Assembly (NCBI GenBank): GCA_035248685.1
Contig: DATFHF010000081.1
Location: 62,001 to 126,000, forward strand
Direction: 5' to 3'
Length of the DNA stretch: 64,000 nucleotides
Source: Jatrophihabitans_A sp035248685
Lineage (GTDB): Bacteria; Actinomycetota; Actinomycetes; Mycobacteriales; Jatrophihabitantaceae
Below the pieces are notes generated by a model. It was not told the origin of the DNA, ran no database searches, and saw nothing but the letters and a program-made list of their open reading frames with translations. Of the stretch, positions 18,661-27,326 are shown one piece after another; the first letter of the stretch is position 1, and each line of letters opens with the position of its first letter. Made by a program: the position numbers and the translations under genes.

Positions 18661-20096
18661 GACTCGCGGGGGCGGGTCATCGATAACACGTCGAGCACCT
18701 CGTCCAACTTCTGCTCGCTGATCGCACCCGACGAGACGTGGCCGCGCTCGATCACCACCTGCCGGATGGTTTTGCGTTCGGCCAGCGCCTGCTTGGCGAT
18801 CTTGGCCGCCTCGTCGTAACCGACGTAGTGGTTGAGCGGCGTGACGATGGACGGCGAGGACTCGGCGTACTCGCGGCATCGATCGACGTTGGCTTCGATA
18901 CCGGAGATGCACCTGTCGGCGAATACCCTGCTGACGTTGGAAATCAGCCGGATCGACTCGAGCAGGTTGCGGGCCATCACCGGCAGCATGACGTTGAGCT
19001 CGAAGTTGCCGGCCGCTCCGGCGAAGGCCACCGCGGCGTCGTTGCCGATGACCTGGGCGACCACCTGGCAAACCGCCTCGCACAGCACCGGATTTACCTT
19101 GCCCGGCATGATCGAGGAACCCGGTTGCAGGTCGGGCAGGAACAGCTCGGTGAGCCCGGTACGCGGTCCGGATCCCATCCACCGGATGTCGTTGCTGATC
19201 TTGTTCAGGCTGACCGCGATGGTGCGCAATACGCCGGACAGTTCCACCAGGCCGTCGCGGGCGCCCTGTGCCTCGAAGTGGTCGCGGGCTTCGGTCAATG
19301 GCAGCCCGGTCTCGCCGGCGATCAGCTCGATCACCTCCGCGGCGAAGCCGGCCGGCGCGTTGATGCCGGTGCCGACCGCGGTGCCACCGAGCGGCAACTC
19401 CGCGACCCGGGGCAGCGCCGCCTCGGCCCGCTCCACGCCGTACCGGATCTGGGCGGCGTAGCCGGCAAATTCCTGTCCCAGCGTCACCGGGGTGGCATCC
19501 ATCAGGTGGGTACGGCCCGACTTCACCACCGTCCGGAATTCGTCGGCCTTGGCTTCCAGCGCATCAGCCAGGTGCCGCAGGGACGGGATCAGCGCAGTCA
19601 CCACCGCCTTGGTCGCGGCGACGTGGATGGCCGATGGGAACTGGTCGTTGGACGACAGCGGATCGTTCACGTCGTCGTTCGGGTGTACCGTCACCTGCTC
19701 GCCGCCGGTGGACAACCGGGCCGCGGCGAGGCTGGCCAGCACCTCGTTGGCGTTCATGTTCGACGACGTTCCGGATCCGGTCTGGAACACGTCGATCGGG
19801 AACTGCGCGTCCCAGTCGCCGCTGGCGACCTCGCTCGCCGCGGCCGCGATCGCGTCGGCCTTGGCTTGGTCCAGCAGGCCGCGCTTGGCCCGGATCCGGG
19901 CCCCGGCACCCTTGATCAGGGCAAGTCCCGCGATCAGCTCCCGTTCGATCGGCTGACCGGAGATCGGGAAGTTCTCTACCGCGCGCTGGGTCTGCGCCCG
20001 CCACCGGGCATCGGCCGGCACCCGAATCTCACCCATCGAGTCCCGCTCGATGCGGTAGGACTGGGCGGATTCGGCCGGCTGCGGCTGCTCGGACAT
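18657..20096 (-). CDS. fumC: class II fumarate hydratase
   Basis: Reversible hydration of fumarate to L-malate in the citric acid cycle; oxygen-stable homotetramer without an iron-sulfur cluster. Seen: 479 residues; the family signature GSSIMPGKVNPV, substrate-site regions TGSGTSSNMNANEV and HPNDDVN, and the TH-containing SGRTHLMDATPVTLGQE. The ATG at 20096 is preceded by a purine-rich GAGGAGAGGGAG. The gene order fumC-glpX on the same strand matches mycobacteria, with a YbjQ-like gene between them here. Confidence 0.97.
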   Translation of the reverse strand: MSEQPQPAESAQSYRIERDSMGEIRVPADARWRAQTQRAVENFPISGQPIERELIAGLALIKGAGARIRAKRGLLDQAKADAIAAAASEVASGDWDAQFPIDVFQTGSGTSSNMNANEVLASLAAARLSTGGEQVTVHPNDDVNDPLSSNDQFPSAIHVAATKAVVTALIPSLRHLADALEAKADEFRTVVKSGRTHLMDATPVTLGQEFAGYAAQIRYGVERAEAALPRVAELPLGGTAVGTGINAPAGFAAEVIELIAGETGLPLTEARDHFEAQGARDGLVELSGVLRTIAVSLNKISNDIRWMGSGPRTGLTELFLPDLQPGSSIMPGKVNPVLCEAVCQVVAQVIGNDAAVAFAGAAGNFELNVMLPVMARNLLESIRLISNVSRVFADRCISGIEANVDRCREYAESSPSIVTPLNHYVGYDEAAKIAKQALAERKTIRQVVIERGHVSSGAISEQKLDEVLDVLSMTRPRES

Positions 20097-20161
20097 CTGC
20101 GGATCTGCTCCCTCTCCTCGGCAGCGGCCTGGCTGGCCTGCTGGTGACGGTGCCGTGAGAA

Positions 20162-20167
20162 AGCCTA
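20162..20167 (-). promoter_or_regulatory. possible fumC -10 element
   Basis: TAGGCT on the minus strand, 65 nt before the fumC start, matches the -10 hexamer seen repeatedly in this window. No clear -35 box. The leader between it and the start carries the ribosome site. Confidence 0.35.
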
Positions 20168-20219
20168 GTCAGCGGGGACGGGCCCGGGAGCGCTCAGGTG
20201 GCCGGGATAACTCTGCCTA

Positions 20220-20744
20220 TTAGGTCACGTTCTCAGCGCTGCGGCGGCTGGCCACCAGCGGGCCGGTCCCACTCCGAGCCGGTGGGCTGGTAGCCGGTCG
20301 GCTGAGCGGCCGGTTGGTACCGGTGGGCTGATCCCACTGGCCGCTCGGTTGCTGCGCCGGGGCCGGTCGGGCGGCGGCGGGCTGGCCGTAGCCGAGCTGG
20401 ATCGCGGTTTGCTTGGCCGCCTCGGTGACCGGGATGGCCACCACCGCGGTGCCGTAGGCGCAGATCTCGGTCCAGTTGGCGCCCAGCTCGGTGGTGTCGA
20501 ACCGCATCGCGATCAGCGCGTTACCGCCCCGGGCCTGCGCCTCGGCGAACAGCCGGGTCATCGCCTCGTTGCGGCTGTCGATGACGTTCTTCGTCATCCC
20601 TTGGAGTTCGCCGCCGACCAGCGATTTGAAGCCGGCGCCCATCTGGGAGAAGGCGTTACGAGACCGGACGGTCACGCCGAACACCTCACCGCAGACCCGC
20701 TGCACCTCCCAGCCCGGAATGTCATTCATGGTGACGCAGAGCAT
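20220..20744 (-). CDS. YbjQ/UPF0145 family heavy-metal-binding-domain protein
   Basis: Function unknown; the YbjQ fold forms pentamers in solved structures. Seen: 174 residues from the ATG at 20744, with GGAGGGG about 4 nt upstream. The conserved part is MNDIPGWEVQRVCGEVFGVTVRSRN, then ELQGMTKNVIDSRNEAMTRL and GGNALIAMRFDTTE. After residue ~110 comes a Pro/Gln/Ala/Ser-rich tail, probably disordered. It starts 13 bases after glpX and is probably cotranscribed with it. Confidence 0.83.
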   Translation of the reverse strand: MLCVTMNDIPGWEVQRVCGEVFGVTVRSRNAFSQMGAGFKSLVGGELQGMTKNVIDSRNEAMTRLFAEAQARGGNALIAMRFDTTELGANWTEICAYGTAVVAIPVTEAAKQTAIQLGYGQPAAARPAPAQQPSGQWDQPTGTNRPLSRPATSPPARSGTGPLVASRRSAENVT

Positions 20745-20757
20745 GGTGCCCCTCCAG

Positions 20758-21813
20758 TCAATGCCGGTCGAAGTCGACCGAAGCGTAGGCCCGCAACTTG
20801 GACAACTGATGCAACGACTCGACCACCCGGATCGTCCCCGACTTCGAACGCATGACGATCGAGGAGGTCGCCACCGCGTCCCGGTTGTAGCGAACCCCGG
20901 CCACCAACTCGCCGTCGGTAATCCCGGTCGCGCAGAAGAACACATCCTCACCGGCCACCAGATCCCGGGTGGTCAGCACTCGGGACAGGTCATGGCCGGC
21001 CGCCTCAGCCTTCTCTCGCTCCTGTTGGTCTTGCGGCCACAGCCGGCCTTGAATGCACCCGCCCATGCAGCTGAGCGCGGCGGCCGCGATGATGCCCTCG
21101 GGAGTGCCGCCGATCCCGAGCAGCAGATCGACACCGGTGCCGGCGCGGGCTGCCATGATGGCGCCGGCCACGTCGCCGTCGGTGATGAACTTGATCCGGG
21201 CACCGGCGTTGCGCACCTCGTTCACCAGTTCGGCATGTCGCGGCCGATCCAGGATGACTACCGTCACCTCCTCCGGACGAGCACCCTTGGCCTTGGCCAC
21301 CCGATAGATGTTCTCCCGCACCGGGGCGGTGATGTCGATGACATCGGCGGCCTCCGGGCCGGTGGCGATCTTCTCCATGTAGAACACCGCGGACGGGTCG
21401 AACATCGATCCCCGCTCAGCCACCGCGATCACCGCCACCGCGTTGGGCATGCCCTTGGCCATCAGGGTGGTGCCATCGATCGGGTCGACCGCGACATCGC
21501 ACTCCGGGCCGGTGCCGTCCCCGACGTGCTCGCCGTTGTAGAGCATCGGTGCGCGGTCCTTCTCACCCTCGCCGATGACCACCACGCCGTCCATCGAGAC
21601 GGTGCCGATCAGCTTGCGCATCGCGTCCACGGCCGCGCCGTCGCCGCCGTTCTTATCGCCCCGACCCACCCAGCGGGCCGCCGCCATCGCGGCAGCCTCG
21701 GTCACCCGAACCAGTTCCAATGCCAGGTTGCGGTCCGGCGCCTGGCGTTGCACCGCCAGTTCGGGCGGTACCGGACGGGCGCTGTCGGCGGGCACGTCGC
21801 TGGCATCGGTCAT
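20758..21813 (-). CDS. glpX: class II fructose-1,6-bisphosphatase
   Basis: Hydrolyses fructose-1,6-bisphosphate to fructose-6-phosphate in gluconeogenesis; the only FBPase type in many actinomycetes. Seen: 351 residues; metal and phosphate sites GEGEKDRAPMLYNGE and DPIDGTTLMAKG, later VILDRPRHAELV and GGTPEGIIAAAAL. ATG at 21813 follows GAAGGGCC; the frame stays open further upstream but without homology. It is divergent from the DUF4245 gene. Confidence 0.96.
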   Translation of the reverse strand: MTDASDVPADSARPVPPELAVQRQAPDRNLALELVRVTEAAAMAAARWVGRGDKNGGDGAAVDAMRKLIGTVSMDGVVVIGEGEKDRAPMLYNGEHVGDGTGPECDVAVDPIDGTTLMAKGMPNAVAVIAVAERGSMFDPSAVFYMEKIATGPEAADVIDITAPVRENIYRVAKAKGARPEEVTVVILDRPRHAELVNEVRNAGARIKFITDGDVAGAIMAARAGTGVDLLLGIGGTPEGIIAAAALSCMGGCIQGRLWPQDQQEREKAEAAGHDLSRVLTTRDLVAGEDVFFCATGITDGELVAGVRYNRDAVATSSIVMRSKSGTIRVVESLHQLSKLRAYASVDFDRH

Positions 21814-21937
21814 CTGTGCTGGCCCTTCTGTTCGGCGATCGGTCGGGGCGTGGCAGCACCATATCGCGCAGCGGCGAAGCGGGCCGCGTATACGTTGCCG
21901 ACCCTGGCCGGGTGCACCGCGCCGAGGCGCGTGGCTG

Positions 21938-22495
21938 ATGCGCCACCATGGAGGTGTGACCCATCCCCTGACTCCGGCCCAGCGCCGGCGGCTCCGCACG
22001 CCTGCCTACCTGTGGCGGTCGCTGCTGCCCTTGTTGGTACTGGTGGGACTGCTGGTGCTGCTGACCTGGCCGCGGCCACCTCGGTCGGACGGCGTTCACG
22101 TCATCGATCCGGGCCCGGCGATCGCCGCCGCGCGGGCCCAGGTCGGCTTCCCGCTGACGGTGCCGGTCGGCTTATCGGACCGCTGGCGGCCGACCTCCAC
22201 CCAGCTCCAGCCGGCCGGTCCGGCAAGTGGGGCAAGCTTTCGGATCCGGTACGTGAGCCCGGGCGGGCAGTACGCGGAGCTGCTGGAGGGCGGTGACGCG
22301 CCGGACGCGGTCGCCGCCCAGTACGGCCCGCTCACCGCCGACGGCATGGTGTCGATCGCCGGCATGGATTGGGCTCGCTACCGCACCGGGGATGGACACC
22401 CGCTGCTGCGCCAGACCACTGGTCAGCGCACCATCATCGTCAGCGGCACCGCTCAGCTGTCCGAGCTGGAACAGCTCGCCGGCTCGCTGGGGTAG
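21938..22495 (+). CDS. DUF4245 family membrane-anchored protein
   Basis: Unknown function; its position beside glpX matches the mycobacterial order. Seen: one transmembrane helix (LLPLLVLVGLLVLLTW, about residues 28-43) after a basic N-terminus, then an extracytoplasmic domain with VPVGLSDRWRPTS, FRIRYVSPGGQYAELLEG and MDWARYRTGDGHPLL. The ATG at 21938 is used; GTG at 21956 is a shorter alternative. The stop codon abuts the convergent xseB stop with no gap. Confidence 0.82.
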   Translation: MRHHGGVTHPLTPAQRRRLRTPAYLWRSLLPLLVLVGLLVLLTWPRPPRSDGVHVIDPGPAIAAARAQVGFPLTVPVGLSDRWRPTSTQLQPAGPASGASFRIRYVSPGGQYAELLEGGDAPDAVAAQYGPLTADGMVSIAGMDWARYRTGDGHPLLRQTTGQRTIIVSGTAQLSELEQLAGSLG

Positions 22496-22711
22496 TCAGC
22501 CGGCGTCTTCGCTCGCCGCGATCGCGGCGTCCAGCCTGGACCGGGCGCCGTCCAGCCAACGCTGGCAAACCTCGGCCAGCTCCTCACCGCGCTGCCAGAG
22601 CGCCAGCGACTCCTCCAGCGGCTGACCGCCACTTTCCAGCGCCTGGACGATGTCGCGCAGTTCGGCCCGAGCCTGCTCGTAGCTCAGTTCGGGTTGCCCG
22701 TTCTCAGTCAT
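22496..22711 (-). CDS. xseB: exodeoxyribonuclease VII small subunit
   Basis: Small subunit of exonuclease VII, which degrades single-stranded DNA from both ends; several XseB chains wrap one XseA. Seen: 71 residues; LSYEQARAELRDIVQALESG, then PLEESLALWQRGEELAEVC, the classic two-helix family pattern. It starts 30 nt after the xseA stop. A 6-codon open frame in a tandem duplication runs directly into its start codon. Confidence 0.94.
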   Translation of the reverse strand: MTENGQPELSYEQARAELRDIVQALESGGQPLEESLALWQRGEELAEVCQRWLDGARSRLDAAIAASEDAG

Positions 22712-22731
22712 GTCATGGTCTCAGTCATGTC
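22702..22731 (-). repeat. 13-bp tandem duplication over the xseB start
   Basis: The plus-strand sequence TCTCAGTCATGTC occurs at 22702-22714 and again at 22719-22731, so the xseB start region is duplicated. The upstream copy gives ATG at 22728 and a mini-frame MTETMT whose TGA stop overlaps the real xseB ATG (ATGA). Confidence 0.75.
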
Positions 22732-22741
22732 GCGGTTCAGC

Positions 22742-23947
22742 CTAGAGCGTCTCGGCCACCCGGACCGTGAACCGGCCTTCGGCCACCCGTGCCAGCAACT
22801 CGCGGCCGACCGGCGCCTGTTCGACGTGCCGGATCACCGCGCCGGCCTGATCCGACAGCACCGCGTATCCGCGGTTGAGGACGGCCTGCGGGGACAGGCT
22901 GACCACCCTGGCCAGCAGCTGCTCGGTGTCGGCCTGGGCCAGTTGCAGCAGCGCGTCCAACCGGTGCCTGGTTCGGTGCACCGCCCGCTCCAGCTCGTCC
23001 TGGCCGGTGTCGATCAGCCGTCGCACGCCGTGGCGCAACCGTTGCGGCAGCCCGGCCATCAGCTCGGCCTCCAGGTCCAGCCGGCGATGCACGCTGGTTC
23101 GCAGCCGGCCGCGGAAATCAGCCAGCCGCTGAAGCTCGATATCCAAATCCGGCACGATCCGCTTGGCGGCATCGGTCGGCGTCGACGCCGCCAGGTCGGC
23201 GACCAGATCCAGCAACGGCCGGTCGGTCTCGTGCCCGATCGCGCTCACCACCGGCGTGCGCGCTCGGGCCACCGCACGCAGCAGCGCCTCGTTGGAGAAG
23301 GGCAGCAGGTCCTCGACGCTGCCGCCGCCCCGGGCGATCACGATGACCTGCACGTCGGGGTGATCGTCCAGCCGCTTCAGCGCGGCGATGATGTCGCTGA
23401 CCGCGGTGGTGCCCTGGGTGGCCACGCTCTCGATCGCGAACCGGGCGCCGGGAAAGCGCCGATGGGTGTTGTCGACCACATCGCGTTCGGCGGCGCTGGC
23501 CCGTCCGGTGATCAGGCCGATGGTGTGCGGCAGGAACGGCAGTGGAAGTTTGCGCTCGGGCGCGAATAGCCCTTCAGCGGCGAGTAGTTGCCGGAGCCGT
23601 TCGATGCGAGCGAGCAGTTCGCCCAATCCGACCTGGCGAATCTCCGTCGCCCGCAGGCTGAGCGTGCCGCGTTCGGCGTAGAAGTCCGGCCGAACCCGCA
23701 GGATGACCCGAGCCCCTTCGGCGAGTTCGTCGGTGAGGATGCTTCGGTGGCAGGTCACCTGCATCGAGATGTTGGCGTCGGTGTCGCGCAATGTGAGGAA
23801 GCAGGTCTGCACGCCGGGCCGACGGACGAACTGGGCAACCTGCCCCTCGACCCATACCTCGCCCAGCCGACCGATCCACTCCGCAAGCGCCTGGCTGATC
23901 CGGCGCAGCGGTAACGGTGCCTCCGGGCTCGATTCCAGCTTGCTCAC
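22742..23947 (-). CDS. xseA: exodeoxyribonuclease VII large subunit
   Basis: Catalytic subunit of exonuclease VII. Seen: 401 residues; N-terminal OB-fold (about 12-110; VWVEGQVAQFVRRPGVQTCF), then the catalytic domain with ARGGGSVEDLLPFSNEAL, GHETDRPLLDLVADLAAST and PTDAAKRIVPD, and a helical C-terminal part. The GTG start overlaps the stop of the lipid-droplet-type gene (GTGA), so the three genes form one operon. Confidence 0.96.
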   Translation of the reverse strand: MSKLESSPEAPLPLRRISQALAEWIGRLGEVWVEGQVAQFVRRPGVQTCFLTLRDTDANISMQVTCHRSILTDELAEGARVILRVRPDFYAERGTLSLRATEIRQVGLGELLARIERLRQLLAAEGLFAPERKLPLPFLPHTIGLITGRASAAERDVVDNTHRRFPGARFAIESVATQGTTAVSDIIAALKRLDDHPDVQVIVIARGGGSVEDLLPFSNEALLRAVARARTPVVSAIGHETDRPLLDLVADLAASTPTDAAKRIVPDLDIELQRLADFRGRLRTSVHRRLDLEAELMAGLPQRLRHGVRRLIDTGQDELERAVHRTRHRLDALLQLAQADTEQLLARVVSLSPQAVLNRGYAVLSDQAGAVIRHVEQAPVGRELLARVAEGRFTVRVAETL

Positions 23948-24627
23948 TCGGTGCCGGAGCCTGCCCCGGGCGACTGGGCCGGCGCGGAGCCGTCCTGGCC
24001 GGCAACCTCGTGGGCGTGCACGATTTCGGCGGCCATCGTCGTCGGGTTCGGCGCGGCGGACGGCTTGGCCCGCTTGGCTGCCTCGATCAGCGGTTCGCTG
24101 CGGGTACGCGGCTGCTTGGCCGCCTTGGTCGGATTTGCCTTACCGGACTTGGCTCCTCCCGCGGCTGCCTTCGCCGGACTGGCCTTGGCCGCTGCTGCCT
24201 TGCCGGCTCCGGCGGTCTTCTTAGCGGGCTTGGTCGGTTCGGTACCGCCGACCTCTGTTGGCGCGAACCGGTCCCCGACCTCGGCCAGCGACGGGCCCAA
24301 CTCGGGCTCGGGCGCATCGGTTCCGTCCGGTACTCGATCGAACGCGGTGGCGCCACGCGATCCGCCGGCCGAGGCTTGATCGGGGGAGTCGTCGAAGGTC
24401 GCCCAGTCAGGTGGCTCTGTCGATGCGCCCCGCAACTGGCTGATGACCTCTTCACCCCGGGCGGCCAGGGCAGCGATCCGCTGTTGCACCCGCAGCGATA
24501 CCTGCATCGCGGTGCTCACCGCCACCACCGGAGCCTGGGGGAGCGTCTCGGGAAGTTTGCGGGCCTCATCCAGCGCGGTTGCGGCAAGGCCGATGGCCGC
24601 TTTCAGCGGCGTCGGAAGGGTAGCCAT
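23944..24627 (-). CDS. lipid droplet-associated protein (Rv1109c-like) with histone-H1-like tail
   Basis: Homologue of the conserved actinobacterial protein encoded upstream of xseA, annotated as lipid droplet-associated. Seen: 227 residues; N-terminal helical domain (1-~70: PTPLKAAIGLAATALDEARK, VQQRIAALAARGEEVISQL), an acidic Pro-rich middle, then residues ~132-190 rich in Ala, Lys, Gly and Pro with PAKKTAG, AAAKASPAKAA and SGKANPTKAAK, like the C-terminal tails of histone H1 and actinobacterial HU. ATG at 24627, divergent from ispH. Confidence 0.75.
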   Translation of the reverse strand: MATLPTPLKAAIGLAATALDEARKLPETLPQAPVVAVSTAMQVSLRVQQRIAALAARGEEVISQLRGASTEPPDWATFDDSPDQASAGGSRGATAFDRVPDGTDAPEPELGPSLAEVGDRFAPTEVGGTEPTKPAKKTAGAGKAAAAKASPAKAAAGGAKSGKANPTKAAKQPRTRSEPLIEAAKRAKPSAAPNPTTMAAEIVHAHEVAGQDGSAPAQSPGAGSGTE

Positions 24628-24674
24628 GCCTCCAGCCTGCCCTAACCGGGGCCGGGGCGCGACAACGAGGTCCG

Positions 24675-24680
24675 TAGAAT
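24675..24680 (+). promoter_or_regulatory. leaderless -10 element (TAGAAT)
   Basis: TAGAAT ends 7 nt before the ATG at 24688. This supports a leaderless ispH message and that ATG rather than the GTG two codons earlier. Confidence 0.5.
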
Positions 24681-24687
24681 CGTGGGC

Positions 24688-25674
24688 ATGGGTGAACCGG
24701 TACGGACCAAGCGGGTATTGCTCGCCAAGCCGCGAGGGTACTGCGCAGGTGTCGAACGGGCAGCGCAGACGGTCGAACTCGCACTGGAGCATTACGGCGC
24801 CCCGGTGTACGTCCGAAAGCAGATCGTGCACAACCTCCACGTCGTGCGATCCCTCGAAGCGCGCGGGGCAATCTTCGTCGAGGAGACCGACGAGGTGCCG
24901 CCCGGGTCGATCGTGGTTTTTTCCGCGCACGGAGTGGCGCCTGAGGTGCATGCCGAGGCCGCCAGCCGCGATCTGCGCACCATCGACGCGACCTGCCCGC
25001 TGGTCACCAAGGTGCACCAGGAAGCCCGCCGGTTTGCTCGGGAGGACTACGACATCGTGCTGATCGGCCATGCCGGGCACGAGGAAGTGATCGGCACCAC
25101 CGGCGAGGCGCCGGCTCACATTCGATTGGTGGACGGCCCGGACGACGTGGACCGTACTGAGGTACGGGATCCGGACCGGGTGGTCTGGCTCTCGCAAACC
25201 ACGCTGTCGGTGGACGAAACCATGCAGACCGTACAGGCGCTGCGGAAGAAGTTCCCCAATCTCCAGTCGCCACCGAGCGATGACATCTGCTACGCCACCC
25301 AGAACCGGCAGGCGGCAGTCAAGGCGATCGCGCCCCAGGCGGACCTGTTCCTGGTTGTCGGCTCGGCCAATTCCTCAAATTCGGTGCGTATGGTCGAGGT
25401 TGCGCTGGCCGCCGGCGCGACTGCCGCGCACCTGGTGGAGAATGCCGCCGCCATCGATGAGGCCTGGCTGGCCGGGGTCGACACGGTGGGGCTGTCGTCC
25501 GGTGCGTCGGTGCCGGAGGTTCTGGTGCGCGAGGTGGTGGCGTGGCTGGCCGAGCACGATTACCGCGACCTCGACGAGGTGACCCAGACCGAGGAGCGGC
25601 TGACCTTCGCGCTGCCGCAGGAACTGCGGCGCGACCTGAAACTCAATGCCAAGGTCGCCGCTGCCGATCGCTAG
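24688..25674 (+). CDS. ispH: 4-hydroxy-3-methylbut-2-enyl diphosphate reductase
   Basis: Last enzyme of the non-mevalonate (MEP) pathway, making IPP and DMAPP with an iron-sulfur cluster. Seen: 328 residues; cluster ligands Cys19 (KPRGYCAGV), the Cys in IDATCPLVTKVH and the Cys in DDICYATQNRQ; proton-donor region GHAGHEEVIGTTGE; SANSSNSVRMVE and LSSGASVPE close the substrate pocket. ATG 24688 is preferred over GTG 24682. Its stop overlaps the convergent DUF6542 gene by 4 bases. Confidence 0.97.
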   Translation: MGEPVRTKRVLLAKPRGYCAGVERAAQTVELALEHYGAPVYVRKQIVHNLHVVRSLEARGAIFVEETDEVPPGSIVVFSAHGVAPEVHAEAASRDLRTIDATCPLVTKVHQEARRFAREDYDIVLIGHAGHEEVIGTTGEAPAHIRLVDGPDDVDRTEVRDPDRVVWLSQTTLSVDETMQTVQALRKKFPNLQSPPSDDICYATQNRQAAVKAIAPQADLFLVVGSANSSNSVRMVEVALAAGATAAHLVENAAAIDEAWLAGVDTVGLSSGASVPEVLVREVVAWLAEHDYRDLDEVTQTEERLTFALPQELRRDLKLNAKVAAADR

Positions 25675-26195
25675 CGGCGGATCACCAACCGGATGCCGGC
25701 CACCACCAACACCACCGCGGTCGCACCGGCGATCGCCGGAAAGCCATAGACGATCCAGTTGGTGGCCGCATCGAGTAGCTTGCCCCGATTGTGCAAGCCG
25801 CCGGTGCGGAAGTAGAGCAGCCCGGCGGATGCGACGAAGTAAACCAGCGGTGGCGCGATAACGACGCTGAACATCTGGCTGCGTTTGACCACCAGGATCG
25901 CGATCAGCGAAGCCAACACCAGCCCGTAGTTGAACGCCCCGCGGATCGCTGAACCACTGGCCGAGTCGATAATGCCGCCGATGCCGGCGATGGCAATCAG
26001 CAGCAGCACCGCCATCCAGCCGGGCAAACCGCGCTCCGTGCGCGGGCGAGGTCGAGCGGTCGCCGGCACCGGCTGCCGGTAATTCGCGGCCTGGTCGGTG
26101 CGAGCAGGTTCCGCGGCCGGCCGCCGGCCAGCCACGTCGTAGTACGACGTTTCCGGCAGGTCGGGCACGTATGCGGCTCCGTTCGCAGGGGGCAT
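25671..26195 (-). CDS. DUF6542 family membrane protein
   Basis: Unknown function; its homologue lies between ispH and ychF in mycobacteria (Rv1111c position). Seen: 174 residues; a Pro/Arg-rich cytoplasmic N-terminus (1-~55) and four hydrophobic helices: WMAVLLLIAIAGIGGII, AFNYGLVLASLIAILVV, VIAPPLVYFVASAGLLYF and AIAGATAVVLVVAGIRLV. It starts 6 bases after the rmuC gene and is probably cotranscribed with it. Confidence 0.82.
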   Translation of the reverse strand: MPPANGAAYVPDLPETSYYDVAGRRPAAEPARTDQAANYRQPVPATARPRPRTERGLPGWMAVLLLIAIAGIGGIIDSASGSAIRGAFNYGLVLASLIAILVVKRSQMFSVVIAPPLVYFVASAGLLYFRTGGLHNRGKLLDAATNWIVYGFPAIAGATAVVLVVAGIRLVIRR

Positions 26196-26201
26196 GATGC
26201 C

Positions 26202-27326
26202 TCACGGTACCCGGCCCAGCAGTTCCTCCGCGGTAAGTGTTCGGGTTCCGCTCAGGATCTGGGCGGGCTCCGGCAGCTCACCCTCGACCCGTGGATCGAC
26301 CACGGACAACTCGGCCAACCGGCGGGCGCTGACCAGAACCCGCCCTTCCAAAGTGCCGACCGCGCTGTTGTAACCGTCCACCGCGGCATTCAACGCGCGA
26401 CCGAGCCGGTCCAGGTGGCCGCCCATCCGGGACAGCCGTTGGTACAGCTCGCGGCCCAACTGGCTTACCTGCGCGGTGTTCTCGGCCAGCGCTTGCTGCC
26501 GCCAGGTGTAGCCGACGGTGCGCAGTAGCGCGACCAGCGTGGTCGGCGTGGCCACGATGACATTGCGGTCGAAGGCGAACTCCAACAGCGACGGATCCTG
26601 GCGCAAAGCGGCGTCCAGGAAGGCATCGGCAGGGACGAAGCAGACCACGAACTCCGGGGCCGGGCTGAATCGGTTCCAGTACGCCTTGCCGCCCAAGTCC
26701 TCGACATGTGCGCGCAGGTGCCGGGCGTGTGCCTTCAGCCGGGCAGTTCGGGTGGCCTCGTCACGCGCTTCCATCGCTTCCAGATAGCCGGCGAAGGCGA
26801 CCTTGGCATCGATCACGATGTGCTTGCCACCGACCAGGCGGATCACCAGATCCGGCCGGAGCGTGCCGTCTACCCCGGGCACCGACGGCTGGGTGACGTA
26901 GTCGACATGCTCGACCAGCCCGGCCGCTTCGACGGTGCGCTCGAGTTGCAGCTCGCCCCAGCGACCGCGGACCTGGGGCGCTCGCAGCGCGGTGACCAGC
27001 TGGCTGGTTTCGCTGCGCAGGCCGTCCGCCGACAACCGCATCGCGGCCAGATGCTCGTCCAGCGCGGCGGTGGCAGCCAGCCGGTCGCGCTCGGAGGTGT
27101 GCAGTTGTTGCTGCACTCGAGCCAGCGCGTCCCGCAGCGGCGCGACCAGCGCCTCGATGGCGTGCTGGCGCTCGGACAGATCCCGGGCCGCCGTGCTGCT
27201 AGCGCCGTCCAGCCGGGCTTGGGCGAGCGCCGAGAGCGCTGCTCGGTTGCGGCCGGCCAGGAAGCCCAGGCCGGTTCCGAACAGCAGGCCCAGCAGCAGG
27301 AACTCGAAAGCGATCATGTCGAACAT
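26202..27326 (-). CDS. rmuC: RmuC family DNA recombination protein
   Basis: RmuC limits DNA inversions at short repeats in E. coli and has a nuclease-like core; mechanism unknown. Seen: 374 residues; an N-terminal membrane helix (FEFLLLGLLFGTGLGFLAGR), a coiled coil (~35-115), then the RmuC core with RGRWGELQLERTVEAAGL, RPDLVIRLVGGKHIVIDAKV and FVPADAFLDAALRQDP. ATG at 27326; a second ATG at codon 4 is possible. Confidence 0.92.
   Translation of the reverse strand: MFDMIAFEFLLLGLLFGTGLGFLAGRNRAALSALAQARLDGASSTAARDLSERQHAIEALVAPLRDALARVQQQLHTSERDRLAATAALDEHLAAMRLSADGLRSETSQLVTALRAPQVRGRWGELQLERTVEAAGLVEHVDYVTQPSVPGVDGTLRPDLVIRLVGGKHIVIDAKVAFAGYLEAMEARDEATRTARLKAHARHLRAHVEDLGGKAYWNRFSPAPEFVVCFVPADAFLDAALRQDPSLLEFAFDRNVIVATPTTLVALLRTVGYTWRQQALAENTAQVSQLGRELYQRLSRMGGHLDRLGRALNAAVDGYNSAVGTLEGRVLVSARRLAELSVVDPRVEGELPEPAQILSGTRTLTAEELLGRVP

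Noticed and set aside
18738..20147. 469-codon plus-strand frame over fumarase
   Set aside because: Antisense shadow; the fumarase on the other strand has all family signatures.
20476..22296. 606-codon plus-strand frame over the YbjQ and glpX genes
   Set aside because: Antisense to two recognised genes and without recognisable domains.
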